Shown one piece after another: positions 17,230-26,525 of a stretch of 64,000 nt of DNA. The stretch spans positions 1 through 64,000 of the forward strand of contig CAJTSH010000008.1 in assembly GCA_910578885.1 (NCBI GenBank), read 5' to 3'. The stretch's first letter is position 1, and the number at the start of each line of letters is the position of its first letter. The DNA is from an uncultured Lachnospiraceae bacterium (GTDB lineage: Bacteria; Bacillota; Clostridia; Lachnospirales; Lachnospiraceae). The position numbers were made by a program, and so were the translations under genes. The notes below the pieces were generated by a model. That model did not search any database. It saw nothing but the letters and a program-made list of their open reading frames with translations, and was not told the DNA's origin.

Positions 17230-17324
17230 AGCTTATGAGAATCCCGTTTCTGGATTCTCATAAAAGACGCCGAATTTGCGCCGTCAATCCGATTATGTGA
17301 AGCCGGTTTTGCTTCGCATAATAT
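17230..17324. repeat. Three-hairpin intergenic repeat, copy 2
   Basis: Second head-to-tail unit, nearly identical to copy 1. The loop of hairpin 1 differs (cgtttct versus tgctttt) while the stem is unchanged. Hairpin 2 carries a G-to-A change that removes one pair of the ggcgc stem, but an alternative GACG/CGTC pairing remains. The 298 bases between tex and the Fic remnant hold nothing else. Confidence 0.85.
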
Positions 17325-17369
17325 AGCCAAGGGTATTATACTCCCGTCTGGTACAAAAACGCAACTGAT

Positions 17370-17759
17370 TTACAAATCTTCTGCCTTATATACAGCATAG
17401 CCTTCATAATAATAACTATGGTCAATACCTTTCATATAAATTTCTCTATCCTCAATCTTATCTGTCAATGCTTGTCTTAAAATATGCTTTATTTCAATAT
17501 CTTTTATCGGGCTTCTTTCCATTGCCAACAGATAATCATCTTTATCAACCAAACTCCAGTCAACCACAAGATTCAACTCTTTTTTTAGTATTGAATCAAG
17601 CCAGATTCTTGTGCTTCGTCCATGGGTATTGCCATAACGGTAGGCGGTTAGTCCTTCTACAGAGAACTGTGATCTCTGATTACATAGAAATCTGCTTGCA
17701 GAAATCTTACTAAGGAGGACATTGCGTATGCTCACCATCGAAAGCTTAATTGCAGTCAT
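17370..17759 (-). pseudogene. Remnant of a Fic-domain protein
   Basis: The last roughly 85 residues match the C-terminal part of a Fic-type AMP transferase (THGRSTRIWLD, then VDWSLVDKDDYLLAMERSPI and ILRQALTDK). The catalytic HPFxxGNGR motif is ruined: the frame reads TAYRYGNTHGRST, with His-Pro-Phe gone and two extra residues inserted. The N-terminal residues are out-of-phase sequence unrelated to Fic and antisense to a toxin-like start at 17728. No ribosome binding site is visible. It is a decayed gene, not a working enzyme. Confidence 0.7.
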
Positions 17760-17763
17760 CTGA
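17728..17763 (+). pseudogene. Truncated small hydrophobic (holin-like/TxpA-type) toxin
   Basis: A strong ribosome binding site (AAGGAGGACATTGCGT) precedes an ATG encoding only MLTIESLIAVI before a stop. This start matches the family of type I toxin-like peptides that usually continue with a hydrophobic helix and GYTIG. The rest of the peptide is missing, so this is a remnant. Confidence 0.45.
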
Positions 17764-17877
17764 AAACGGATCTATTCTTTTGGATTCCCGAAACATCTTA
17801 ACGGATACGTCGAAACCAGAAGAATCAGAATGCTTGCGTAGAATTATCTTAAATCACTATTATTGCATCCATAAATT

Positions 17878-19113
17878 TCACACTTTCCCAAACACAGCCG
17901 TTACAATCATCTCACCCGCTTTGATCTGCGCAAAAATCTCACCGCCCATCCGGCACATAAGCTGGCGGCTGATATAGAGCCCCAGACCGCTGCCCTGCTG
18001 TTTTTCCGAATTAGAGCCGCGCCAGAAGCTCTCGAAGATATGAGGAAGTTCCTCTTCCGGCAGCGTGCAGCCGCTGTTATAAATGGAAATCAGGATGCAG
18101 CCGTCCTCCTCGGAAACGCCGATGGCAATGCGCCGACCGTCTCCGTATTTCACAGCGTTTTCCATGATATTTTGCAAAGTCTCAATACTGCGGTCCTTAT
18201 CCCCTTTCAAGAGGCAGTCCAAATAAGCTCCAATAGAAAAATCCGTTCCGATAAGCTGCAATTTTTCACGATAATAATCTGAAATTGCATTCATAAGCTC
18301 AGATAAATAGAATTCGTCCATATCCACATCGAGCCGGATGAATTCCTCCTTTGACGCTCTGACAATCTGTGAAATGAAGTCCCCGATTTCATCTGCTTTT
18401 GCATTGATACTCTCTGCAATTTCAACTAGCTTTTCCTCATCAGAATACAGCCGTTTCGACAATGCTTTTGCATACAGCTTGATTGCCGAAAGCGGCGTCT
18501 TGATGTCATGAGTGAGCGACAAAAGCAATGTCTTTTTGTCACGCTGTAAATCCATCTCACGCTGCTTTTGCTGCTCCAGATTTTCTCTGAGCAGATTCAC
18601 GCCCCAGACAAATCTTCCGAAAAATCTGCTTTTGCTCTCTTTGAGCGGAACCACGAGATTTCCTTTTGACAACTCATAGGGAATCTCGGTCAGGCGCGCG
18701 AAGGGCAGCAGGATTTTCCGGCGGCAGAACAAAAGAACTGCCATTGTCAGAAACGCCAGGCTTCCAAGTCCGATATTTACCGCCGCTATGCAGCCGTTAT
18801 CTGCTTTCGATACGGCTGTATAGTCAAAACGATACAGCTCCCCGTTTATTTCACGGATGGAATAATCACTTGGAGATTGGTAAAACTCCTTGTCCCCGCT
18901 GTATTTTTCAATGTTTGTCACATACTCGCAGCCGGTTAAATCAAGCTGTTCTAATCCGCTGTCTTCTATTTGAAGCGCAATTCTGTTTATCTCTACCCGG
19001 TAAGGTCTGCCGGAAGCCGAGCCAAGAATTCGCAGCAGATACAGATTGACGCCAAGTATCACTGCGGCTATAAATAAAATAACCAGAATAAAGATTCTTT
19101 CAAAACTTTTCAT
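17878..19113 (-). CDS. Two-component sensor histidine kinase
   Basis: The 411-residue kinase has membrane helices at about 8-28 and 115-140 flanking an extracytoplasmic sensor of about 85 residues. The HisKA box is SLTHDIKTPL with phospho-acceptor H202. ATPase motifs are NIMENAVKYG (N box), SIYNSGCTLP (G1) and GSGLGLYISRQL (G2). The ATG overlaps the response regulator stop as ATGA, so the pair is coupled. It lies last in an ABC transporter-regulator operon and probably senses a membrane-active or peptide stress handled by that transporter. Confidence 0.93.
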   Translation of the reverse strand: MKSFERIFILVILFIAAVILGVNLYLLRILGSASGRPYRVEINRIALQIEDSGLEQLDLTGCEYVTNIEKYSGDKEFYQSPSDYSIREINGELYRFDYTAVSKADNGCIAAVNIGLGSLAFLTMAVLLFCRRKILLPFARLTEIPYELSKGNLVVPLKESKSRFFGRFVWGVNLLRENLEQQKQREMDLQRDKKTLLLSLTHDIKTPLSAIKLYAKALSKRLYSDEEKLVEIAESINAKADEIGDFISQIVRASKEEFIRLDVDMDEFYLSELMNAISDYYREKLQLIGTDFSIGAYLDCLLKGDKDRSIETLQNIMENAVKYGDGRRIAIGVSEEDGCILISIYNSGCTLPEEELPHIFESFWRGSNSEKQQGSGLGLYISRQLMCRMGGEIFAQIKAGEMIVTAVFGKV

Positions 19114-19772
19114 ACGTACCGATACCCCACTCCCCAAACGGTCAGAATCTTCTGCGGATTTTTCGGGTCGTCTTCAATTTTCTGCCGCAGCCATTTGATG
19201 TGTACAGTCAGAGTCTGCGGCTCGGAAAAACTATCGCTGCCCCACACCGTCCGAAACAGATATTCTTTATTCATTACCTTGCCCTTGTTTTCCATCAGCA
19301 GTACAAGCAGTTCAAACTCTTTTGACGTCATATCCGTTTTTTTCTCACGGATGTACGCCGTTTTATTGATTAAATCTAATCGGATAATATCGTCGGTTAT
19401 CTCCTCCTGATGATATCTGCGCTTGAAGATTCCGTTGATTTTTGCAATCATGATGTCAATGTCATAGGGCTTTTCAATGTAATCGTCCGCCCCTAAGATA
19501 AGTCCGTTTAATTTATCATCCTTCCCGGTCTTAGCGCTGACAAATAAAATCGGCGTATTGCTCTGTTCCCGAATCTTCGCACATACCGCAAATCCATCAA
19601 TCCCCGGAAGCATAACGTCCAACACCAAAAGCCTTGCACCATATGTTTCATATAGTGACAAGGCTTTTTCTCCGGTTTCCACAACGCTTACTGTATAATT
19701 CTCTGCGCGCAGAAAATCACACAGCAGCGTTCCCAATTCCTTATTGTCCTCAACTATTAGTATATCAATCAT
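19110..19772 (-). CDS. OmpR/PhoB-family response regulator
   Basis: This 220-residue regulator has a receiver domain with phospho-acceptor D52 (LVLDVMLPG), acidic pocket ED near residue 8, FVSAKTG and EKPYD with the conserved Lys. The C-terminal winged helix contains LTVHIKWLRQKIEDDPKNP and GVGYRYV. RBS AAGGATGGATT lies in the 12-base repeat flanking an upstream insertion. It probably controls the adjacent ABC transporter, but I see no clear direct-repeat operator. Confidence 0.94.
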   Translation of the reverse strand: MIDILIVEDNKELGTLLCDFLRAENYTVSVVETGEKALSLYETYGARLLVLDVMLPGIDGFAVCAKIREQSNTPILFVSAKTGKDDKLNGLILGADDYIEKPYDIDIMIAKINGIFKRRYHQEEITDDIIRLDLINKTAYIREKKTDMTSKEFELLVLLMENKGKVMNKEYLFRTVWGSDSFSEPQTLTVHIKWLRQKIEDDPKNPQKILTVWGVGYRYV

Positions 19773-19781
19773 AATCCATCC

Positions 19782-19943
19782 TTACCATCCAAGGTAACTA
19801 TTCAGCCTTCGGCTTCATAGTTACGGAATCCGCCCCATTAAAAGTTTGCCCTTGGCAAAGGGGCGAATCCTTGGCTATTTCACGTTATTGTCTAAGGCTG
19901 CTCAGCGAGTGTGCAGCCATAGACTGAACTATTACCATCCAAG
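19782..19943. mobile_element. MITE-like hairpin insertion with 12-bp flanking repeats
   Basis: The 12-base sequence ttaccatccaag occurs at 19782-19793 and again at 19932-19943, flanking 138 bases that contain no gene. The interior holds hairpins at 19794-19824 (gtaactat/atagttac enclosing agcc/ggct), a tttgcc/ggcaaa stem, and 19890-19924 (gtcta-ggctgc/gcagcc-tagac). Removing one repeat and the interior would put the ATPase stop directly on the regulator's ribosome binding site, the normal spacing of such operons. The flanking repeats therefore look like a target-site duplication. Confidence 0.7.
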
Positions 19944-20699
19944 CTCCATCAGCCACCCGTTCAGTGTCCGCTCCCGCTCTCTAAGCTGTGTGGGACTTGT
20001 ATATTTTTCTAAAGTATACTCTCCCCTTATGCTTCCGTCAACAATATAGAGTACCCTGCTGCATTTCGCAGCCACCTTGACATCATGGGTCACAAGCATG
20101 ACCGTGGTACCCTCCGAGTTTATCTTTGCAAGCTCTTCCATGACCTCATCCGATGAGGTACGGTTTAATGCTCCGGTCGGTTCATCCGCAAAAATCATTT
20201 TCGGCTTGTTTATCATGCTTCTGCAGATGCAGGCTCTTTGAAGCTGCCCGCCGGAAACCTCATTGATACCGTTTTCCGCAATTTCTATAATACCAAGCTT
20301 GCGCATCAGATTCTGTCCGCGCCCTACGGTCTCCCTCCTGCTCTCTTTAATTTTATGCGACTGGCACGCCGGCAAAATGATGTTGTCAAGCACTGTAAGA
20401 TTTTTCAACATATACATCTGCTGGAAAATAAATCCCATCTCGTCAAGCCGCAAAACCGCAAGTTCTTTTTCACTCATTCCGGCGATATTTTTTCCACAGA
20501 AATCCACTTCGCCTGCCGTAATCTTATCCATACCTGATACGGCATACAAGAGGGTCGATTTGCCCGACCCGGAGGGGCCCATGACCGCCACCATTTCCCC
20601 TTTGGAAACGGTGAAATTTACATTTTTCAAAACGTTGTTCTGACGTTTATTTACAATATATGTCTTACAGAGATTTTTCACATTTAACACTTTTTCCAT
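19932..20699 (-). CDS. ABC transporter ATP-binding protein (MacB/BceA type)
   Basis: The 255-residue ATPase has Walker A GPSGSGKST (41-49), a Q-loop in MGFIFQQMYML, signature VSGGQLQRA and Walker B MIFADEPTGALN followed by an H-loop LVTHD. The architecture is that of LolD/MacB/BceA ATPases that power FtsX-type permeases. It follows the permease by 15 bases. The pair is likely an efflux or defence system against antimicrobial peptides, an inference from the linked two-component genes. Confidence 0.93.
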   Translation of the reverse strand: MEKVLNVKNLCKTYIVNKRQNNVLKNVNFTVSKGEMVAVMGPSGSGKSTLLYAVSGMDKITAGEVDFCGKNIAGMSEKELAVLRLDEMGFIFQQMYMLKNLTVLDNIILPACQSHKIKESRRETVGRGQNLMRKLGIIEIAENGINEVSGGQLQRACICRSMINKPKMIFADEPTGALNRTSSDEVMEELAKINSEGTTVMLVTHDVKVAAKCSRVLYIVDGSIRGEYTLEKYTSPTQLRERERTLNGWLMELGW

Positions 20700-20714
20700 T
20701 CTGATCTCTCCAAT

Positions 20715-23060
20715 CTATTCTATATTTGATGTTTCCGAAGCGGAAATCTTCTTAAGTCCCTGAGCTGACAAAAACGCCGCAAATACGGTTGCTGCAAGCA
20801 CCGTTAAAGGATAAATTACATACACCTCAAGCGCTGCGACTTCAAATTCAATATCATATGCGCCCATCATCCGAAAAATCGGTTCTACCGTAAGCCCCGA
20901 AATCGGCGTCGCAAGCAGTGTTGCGATTATGGCGGCAAGCAGCAGCACAAATCCGATTCTAAGCGTCTGCCATAGGATCAGGGAACTATTTTGAAAACCG
21001 ACTGCTTTTAATATTGCGATCTCCCCCTTTTCCTTAATAAGGAAACTCTTTACCATTAGTATAGCTACAAGCATATTGATACACAAAACGACAATGAGAA
21101 TCAGCGTTTTTACACCTTCAATCTGTCCTGCGGAATCACCAATCATATTGCTGATATATTCGCCCGCCGTATAGATATAGTTGTCATAGGATTGCTCTAA
21201 CAGCTCCTTTCTTTTTTCCAGATCCTTTCTGTCGGGACTGTCGGTATAATTGATCTGAATACCAAAGCTCCCTGCCGCATAAGCATAGTCAAGTGTTTCT
21301 CCCTGATAAAAACGTATACCCTCGCCCATATTATTCATGGACTGATTGATGGCGGTTACTGTATAAGTCTTTATTTCATCTCCGATTTTTATTTCCACAT
21401 CATCCCCGATTTTTGCACCGATTCTTTCTGAAATAATGTAGGAAATTGCAACCTCGCTGCGATTCTGCGGCGCACTTCCCTCAAGATAGGAATACCTGTC
21501 TGCCGTCACCCCGCCAATCCCCTGAAACGCCAGCGAGGACGTCTTTTTACCGCCATAAGTAATACTGACCCGAAACATAAGCTCCTGAAAAACCTCTGCC
21601 TCAATCCGGTTCTTATAGAGCAGTTCCCGTACCTCTTCTAAATTCTGCTCTGCAGTTTCCAGATTGTTCCCTCCCGGCGTAAGCAGCATCTCCTGTGAAA
21701 TGACATGGCCGCACTCTGCCATATTGAACCAACGTATCAGCTTATCCGCCCGAAGCGTATTGATGGTATTGACCGGAATAATAATCAGCAGTATCCCCAG
21801 CGTAAAAATCATTAGCATGGAAAAGTACCTTCTAGGTCCGCTCAAAATATCGTTTCCTGCCATGAACAATGTGGCTGGAAACTTCGATTTCCCCAAATGC
21901 ATCACACTCTTGCTCTTATAGCGCTCACCGGTTTCGCCGTTTCGTATCGCATCAATCGGTGAAAATTTTCTGATTTTTCTCGTGCAGAGGTAGCAAAAAA
22001 GCACCACAAATGCCGCTGTACCAACAGCGCATATCATATTCAGCAGGAAGTGAGCCTCCCCCGATAAAATGATATTTTTTGAAACCTCGTCAAGCATAAG
22101 ACGGCTGAATGGAAAACTTAGCGCAAGCCCGGCTGCCGCGCCGATTACGGCAATTGCCAGATATTTTACGATGTAAAGCCCTCTGATATGGACATTTGAA
22201 ATTCCGATTGCTTTCATCACGCCGATTTCCCGAAACTCCTCACGCATGGTAAAGCTGATGGTAAAATGAAGGATAACCATTGAAATTAGAATGAGACATA
22301 TACTGACCACAAGCATGACCGCTGCAATCAGCATATCCATCATGTACATCATCTTGACCATAGCATAATCTTCATTTATGATTAAGTTCAGCTCTAAATC
22401 GTTAAACTTTTCCGTAAACTCAGAGTCATCCGTATAAACCGAAATTGAAGAACAAATATTTGCATTTTCATGGTTAAATAATTCATAGTCATTTTCACTG
22501 ATGAGAAAACGGGTCATCCCTATCATGGACGAGCCGAACATCGCATCCTTGACATAGCCTTTCAATGTGAATTCTTTCTTCACGCCCTCCGAATCAATGA
22601 CAATCTTACAGCCTTCGTAAAAATTGTTATCAGCAGAGTCAAAGATTTCGGCTGTGACATAGATTTCACCGTCGTTTACCCCGACAATTTCATTTGCGTC
22701 ACGATCGAACACTTTGCTTTCGCCTATTGTTGACAGACATAAGGTTTTGCTGTATGCAAATTCCTCACCATCAACCAGAACATCTTTCGGAACAATCTGC
22801 ATAAGCTCTGTTTTGCGGTACGCATAACCGTTTTCCTTCGCAAAGCTGCCAAATCGCTCTACCGCTTGTTCATCTCCCGTTAAAAACCAGTAATCCGGCA
22901 CATCCGCTTTTTCAAAATAGCTGTCAAGCGCAGTAAGAACCGTAATCATATTATTGACGCTGCTTGCAATGAACACCGCAGCAAGAATGATAAAAGCCAG
23001 CAGGATTGCGTTCATTGTCTTTTTCCGTTTCAAATCTTTTTTCAGTATTCGAAGATACAT
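20715..23060 (-). CDS. FtsX-like ABC transporter permease
   Basis: The 781-residue permease has an N-terminal helix (about 15-37), a large extracytoplasmic domain (about 40-245), three helices (about 250-365), a second set beginning near 410 with another extracytoplasmic domain, and three C-terminal helices. FtsX signatures are seen twice: EIGVMKAIG and EIAILKAVG. This duplicated MacB-FtsX layout is typical of permeases of about 780-850 residues. It is the first gene of the permease-ATPase-regulator-kinase operon. Confidence 0.9.
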   Translation of the reverse strand: MYLRILKKDLKRKKTMNAILLAFIILAAVFIASSVNNMITVLTALDSYFEKADVPDYWFLTGDEQAVERFGSFAKENGYAYRKTELMQIVPKDVLVDGEEFAYSKTLCLSTIGESKVFDRDANEIVGVNDGEIYVTAEIFDSADNNFYEGCKIVIDSEGVKKEFTLKGYVKDAMFGSSMIGMTRFLISENDYELFNHENANICSSISVYTDDSEFTEKFNDLELNLIINEDYAMVKMMYMMDMLIAAVMLVVSICLILISMVILHFTISFTMREEFREIGVMKAIGISNVHIRGLYIVKYLAIAVIGAAAGLALSFPFSRLMLDEVSKNIILSGEAHFLLNMICAVGTAAFVVLFCYLCTRKIRKFSPIDAIRNGETGERYKSKSVMHLGKSKFPATLFMAGNDILSGPRRYFSMLMIFTLGILLIIIPVNTINTLRADKLIRWFNMAECGHVISQEMLLTPGGNNLETAEQNLEEVRELLYKNRIEAEVFQELMFRVSITYGGKKTSSLAFQGIGGVTADRYSYLEGSAPQNRSEVAISYIISERIGAKIGDDVEIKIGDEIKTYTVTAINQSMNNMGEGIRFYQGETLDYAYAAGSFGIQINYTDSPDRKDLEKRKELLEQSYDNYIYTAGEYISNMIGDSAGQIEGVKTLILIVVLCINMLVAILMVKSFLIKEKGEIAILKAVGFQNSSLILWQTLRIGFVLLLAAIIATLLATPISGLTVEPIFRMMGAYDIEFEVAALEVYVIYPLTVLAATVFAAFLSAQGLKKISASETSNIE

Positions 23061-23226
23061 TTTACCGCTCCTTTCCCTGTTGTGTCTTTATAATAACAGG
23101 AAAATTATTAAATAATCCTTAAACCTGAATTATCCGGAATAAAAAAGTATTTGTATAAACTTAGGGCGGGTTGTGGTATACTGACTTTATTCAAGAAAAA
23201 ATTGTATCTTAAGGAGGATTTTGGGA

Positions 23227-23796
23227 ATGAAAAGGTTGTTAACAATATTTTTGATGTTTATCATGGTACTTTCGCTTACGGCCTGCGGCGGAAAAGACGC
23301 CGGTGCAGGAGATGAGGCCAAGATTGCAGACGCCCTTACACTGCTCAATACAATTTGGGACAGCTACGGCGAGGATGAGAAATTCTCTGCTATGGGAGGC
23401 GATTTTAATGAGGAAAACATGGTAGACGGCGCTCCCGGCAATTACGAGATTCAGGACACAGCCATGCTGGATTCCTCGCTCGGTCTGCCGGAGACCTCCG
23501 CGTCCATGATTGACGGTGCAGCTTCCCTTATACACATGATGAATGCCAACACTTTTACCTGCGGTGCGTTTCATGTGAGCAGTTCCGACAATCTTTCGGC
23601 TGTAGCGGATTCCCTGAAGGAAAATATTTTACAGAGACAGTGGATGTGCGGTTTCCCGGACAAGCTGATAGTGATTACGGTGGGCGATTATGTTATTTCT
23701 GCATTCGGCAACGAAGAAATCATCGACACCTTTAAGAGCAAGACAATGTCGGTTTATGAATCTGCGAAACTGGTATATGAGGAACCTATCGTGTAA
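23227..23796 (+). CDS. Lipoprotein, DUF4358-like
   Basis: The 189-residue protein has a lipoprotein signal with lipobox LTACGG (Cys about 20). The remainder is extracytoplasmic with NANTFTCGAF and a helix carrying many Asp/Glu. It resembles DUF4358 lipoproteins found beside MBOAT and DHHW genes in Clostridia. The ATG at 23227 is chosen over the upstream TTG because AAGGAGG is ten bases away. It heads an operon with the MBOAT acyltransferase and DHHW protein, and probably assists their surface acylation. Confidence 0.75.
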   Translation: MKRLLTIFLMFIMVLSLTACGGKDAGAGDEAKIADALTLLNTIWDSYGEDEKFSAMGGDFNEENMVDGAPGNYEIQDTAMLDSSLGLPETSASMIDGAASLIHMMNANTFTCGAFHVSSSDNLSAVADSLKENILQRQWMCGFPDKLIVITVGDYVISAFGNEEIIDTFKSKTMSVYESAKLVYEEPIV

Positions 23797-23816
23797 TTCA
23801 AGCTGAGGAAAAGAAC

Positions 23817-25214
23817 ATGGTTTTTTCAAGCATTCCGTTTCTCTATTACTTTCTTCCCTGTGTGCTGACGGTGTATTTTGCAGCGCCGCGGAAACTGAAG
23901 AATACAGTGCTTCTCATCACAAGCCTTATTTTTTATGCCTGGGGTGAACCGAAGTTTGTTCCCGTGATGCTCTTTACCATTCTGCAGGGGTATCTGTTTG
24001 GAATACTGATAGAAAAGAGCAAGGGGCATTGGGCAAGGGTGTATCTGGCGATTTCCGTTGTGATTAGTCTCTGTCTGCTTGGGTATTGCAAATATGCGGA
24101 TTTCTTTATTGAGAACATTAATATGGTTACCGGATTGTCCGTTCCTCTTTTAAAGGTAACGCTCCCGATCGGCATCAGTTTTTATACTTTCCAAATACTT
24201 AGTTATATTGCAGATGTCTACCGCGGGAGCGTTCCTGCCCAGCGGAATTTTATCAATCTGGCGGCGTATATCGCTATGTTTCCGCAATTGATTGCAGGTC
24301 CCATTGTCCGATATACGGACATTTCCGCACAATTAAACAATCGGGAGCACAGTTTCGCAAAGTGCGCCCTTGGCATCAGACGATTTGTCCTTGGTCTTGG
24401 CAAGAAGGTTCTAATCGCCGATGCGCTGGGCGAGCTCTGCAGCATATTCAAGGCGTCTGATGATAAATCTGTGATGTTCTTTTGGCTGTATGCTTTGGCC
24501 TGCGCTTTGCAGATTTATTTTGATTTTTCAGGATACAGTGATATGGCAATCGGTCTTGGTAAAGTCTTTGGCTTTGATTTCCCGGAGAACTTTAACTATC
24601 CTTACATCTCTAAAAGCATCACTGAGTTCTGGCGCAGATGGCATATGTCCCTTGGCTCCTGGTTCAGGGATTACGTGTACATTCCCCTTGGGGGGAACCG
24701 TGTAAAAAAGCCCCGCTGGCTTTGCAATCTGATACTCGTGTGGTTCCTCACGGGCTTTTGGCACGGTGCAGCGTGGAATTTTATCGCATGGGGGCTTTTT
24801 TTCGGCATACTGCTGATTCTGGAAAAGCTGGCGTTCAGGAAGGCGCTGGAAAAAACAAGATTCCTGCGGCATATTTATGTTGTGTCAGTATTGTTGTTCA
24901 GCTTCGTGCTTTTTGATGCTGCCAATCTCTCGGAAGCTTGGTTTTATATCAAAGCCATGTTTGGCGCAGGCGGTTTACCGGTTATTTCAACGGAAGGCCT
25001 GTATTACCTGAAAAGTTTTTGCGTTATTCTGGCGATGGCAGTCATTGGGGCTACGCCTCTGGTTTCTATGGGAATCAAAAGGCTGCGTAATAGAGAAGCA
25101 TTTGCAAAAGTGTTAAATATCATGGAACCTATCGTTCTGCTGCTGTTGATATTTGTCATCACCGGATATATTGTGGACGGCTCTTTTCAGCCGTTCCTGT
25201 ATTTCCGCTTCTGA
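23817..25214 (+). CDS. MBOAT-family O-acyltransferase (AlgI/DltB-like)
   Basis: The 465-residue polytopic protein has around ten membrane helices. The MBOAT catalytic histidine is H316 in GFWHGAAWNFIAWG, and the preceding YFDFSGYSDMAIGLGK and EFWRRWHMSLGSWFRDYVYIPLGG are diagnostic of AlgI/PatA-type enzymes. Such enzymes move an acetyl group across the membrane to a surface glycan. It works with the DHHW protein downstream, which resembles the AlgJ/AlgX partner. RBS GAGGAAAAGAAC. The acyl acceptor here is unknown. Confidence 0.93.
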   Translation: MVFSSIPFLYYFLPCVLTVYFAAPRKLKNTVLLITSLIFYAWGEPKFVPVMLFTILQGYLFGILIEKSKGHWARVYLAISVVISLCLLGYCKYADFFIENINMVTGLSVPLLKVTLPIGISFYTFQILSYIADVYRGSVPAQRNFINLAAYIAMFPQLIAGPIVRYTDISAQLNNREHSFAKCALGIRRFVLGLGKKVLIADALGELCSIFKASDDKSVMFFWLYALACALQIYFDFSGYSDMAIGLGKVFGFDFPENFNYPYISKSITEFWRRWHMSLGSWFRDYVYIPLGGNRVKKPRWLCNLILVWFLTGFWHGAAWNFIAWGLFFGILLILEKLAFRKALEKTRFLRHIYVVSVLLFSFVLFDAANLSEAWFYIKAMFGAGGLPVISTEGLYYLKSFCVILAMAVIGATPLVSMGIKRLRNREAFAKVLNIMEPIVLLLLIFVITGYIVDGSFQPFLYFRF

Positions 25215-25309
25215 TAAATTGTTGGGAAGATGCAGATATCGTTACCATAAGCGGCTTCTGGAGCCATAAATAGTAACCAAGCATAAGGCTTTTGAAGGAG
25301 GAAAAATAA

Positions 25310-26410
25310 TTGACGGAGAAAACTAAAAATAAGATAGTCGTATTATCTGCGGCGGTTTTCTTTCTGGGATTTTTTATTTGGTGTCTGCTTAAGCCTGCGG
25401 ACACCGTCTCCGACAGTGAGAGAAGACCGCTTGCAGCGATGCCTTCATTCAGTGTATCCTCTGTTATGTCAGGAAAATTTATGCAGGATTTTGAGAGCTA
25501 TGCCATGGATCAGTTTCCACTGAGAACCGGCTTTCGGACACTGAAATCCTTTGCTGCCTTATATCTCTTTGGTCAGCAAGATGTGGACGGCATTTATCTG
25601 TCCAACGGCTATGCTTCAAAACTGGAATATCCCATGAACCGGGATTCTCTTGATTATGCGGCTGCCAGATTTCAGCATATTTATGACAAATACCTAGATG
25701 GACAGAATGTGAAAGTCTATCTATCCATTATACCGGACAAAAACTATTTTCTTGCAGGGCTTGACGGCTATCCTGCCATGAATTATGAGGAATTTGCCGA
25801 TTACCTAAAGGAAAAGACCGATTACATGCAATATATTGACATTTTCGACTGTCTGGAGCTTTCGGACTACTATAAAACGGACACACACTGGCGTCAGGAA
25901 AGACTTACGGATGTTGCACAGAGACTGGCAGAAGGGATGGGGATTACGCTTTCGGAGCAATACAAGGAGAAACTTTTAGAGAATCCCTTTTACGGAGTAT
26001 ACTACGGGCAGTCTGCGCTGCCGCTTCTGCCGGAACAGATTTATTATCTGGAAAGTGATATTTTCGATTCCTGTCTGGTATATGATTATGAGACTAATGA
26101 AGAAATTCCGGTTTATGATATGGAAAAGGCGATGGGGCGAGATCCTTATGAGATGTTTCTGGCGGGTCCGAAATCTCTGCTGACTGTGAAAAATACCCGC
26201 GCCGCCACGGACAGAAGGCTCATTATTTTCCGGGATTCCTTCGGAAGCAGCATTGCGCCCCTGTTGTTTGAGGGGTATGCAGAAATCGCACTGATAGATA
26301 TCCGTTATCTTTCAAGTGAAATGTTAAGAAATTTCGTGGAATTTGATAACTGCGATGTGCTGTTTTTGTATAGCACGCTTGTGCTTAATAACAGTGAGAC
26401 GCTGAAATAG
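25310..26410 (+). CDS. DHHW family surface protein (AlgJ/AlgX-like)
   Basis: The 366-residue protein has an N-terminal membrane anchor (about 9-29) and an extracytoplasmic SGNH-like domain. The family motif appears as TDTHW, and IIFRDSFGSSIAPLL is the serine block typical of AlgX/AlgJ-type acetyltransferases. Translation starts at TTG: AAGGAGGAAAAATAA stands directly upstream and no ATG is nearby. Together with the MBOAT protein and lipoprotein it forms an O-acylation operon for a cell-surface polymer. Confidence 0.88.
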   Translation: MTEKTKNKIVVLSAAVFFLGFFIWCLLKPADTVSDSERRPLAAMPSFSVSSVMSGKFMQDFESYAMDQFPLRTGFRTLKSFAALYLFGQQDVDGIYLSNGYASKLEYPMNRDSLDYAAARFQHIYDKYLDGQNVKVYLSIIPDKNYFLAGLDGYPAMNYEEFADYLKEKTDYMQYIDIFDCLELSDYYKTDTHWRQERLTDVAQRLAEGMGITLSEQYKEKLLENPFYGVYYGQSALPLLPEQIYYLESDIFDSCLVYDYETNEEIPVYDMEKAMGRDPYEMFLAGPKSLLTVKNTRAATDRRLIIFRDSFGSSIAPLLFEGYAEIALIDIRYLSSEMLRNFVEFDNCDVLFLYSTLVLNNSETLK

Positions 26411-26465
26411 CAGTAAAAGAAAGATTATAATGAAACACCGGATACGGCAGAAAGAGAAATAATAT

Positions 26466-26525
26466 AGCTTATGGAAATTCCGGTTCTGAATTTCCATAAA
26501 AGGCGCCGCTCTCGCTTCGCATAAT
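26466..26525. repeat. Three-hairpin intergenic repeat, copy 3 (shortened)
   Basis: Hairpin 1 reads ttatggaaattc/gaatttccataa; both arms differ from copy 1 but remain perfectly paired. The middle of the unit is deleted, joining ggcgcc to the last arm cttcgcataat. It lies between the convergent ends of the DHHW gene and the toxin gene. Confidence 0.8.
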
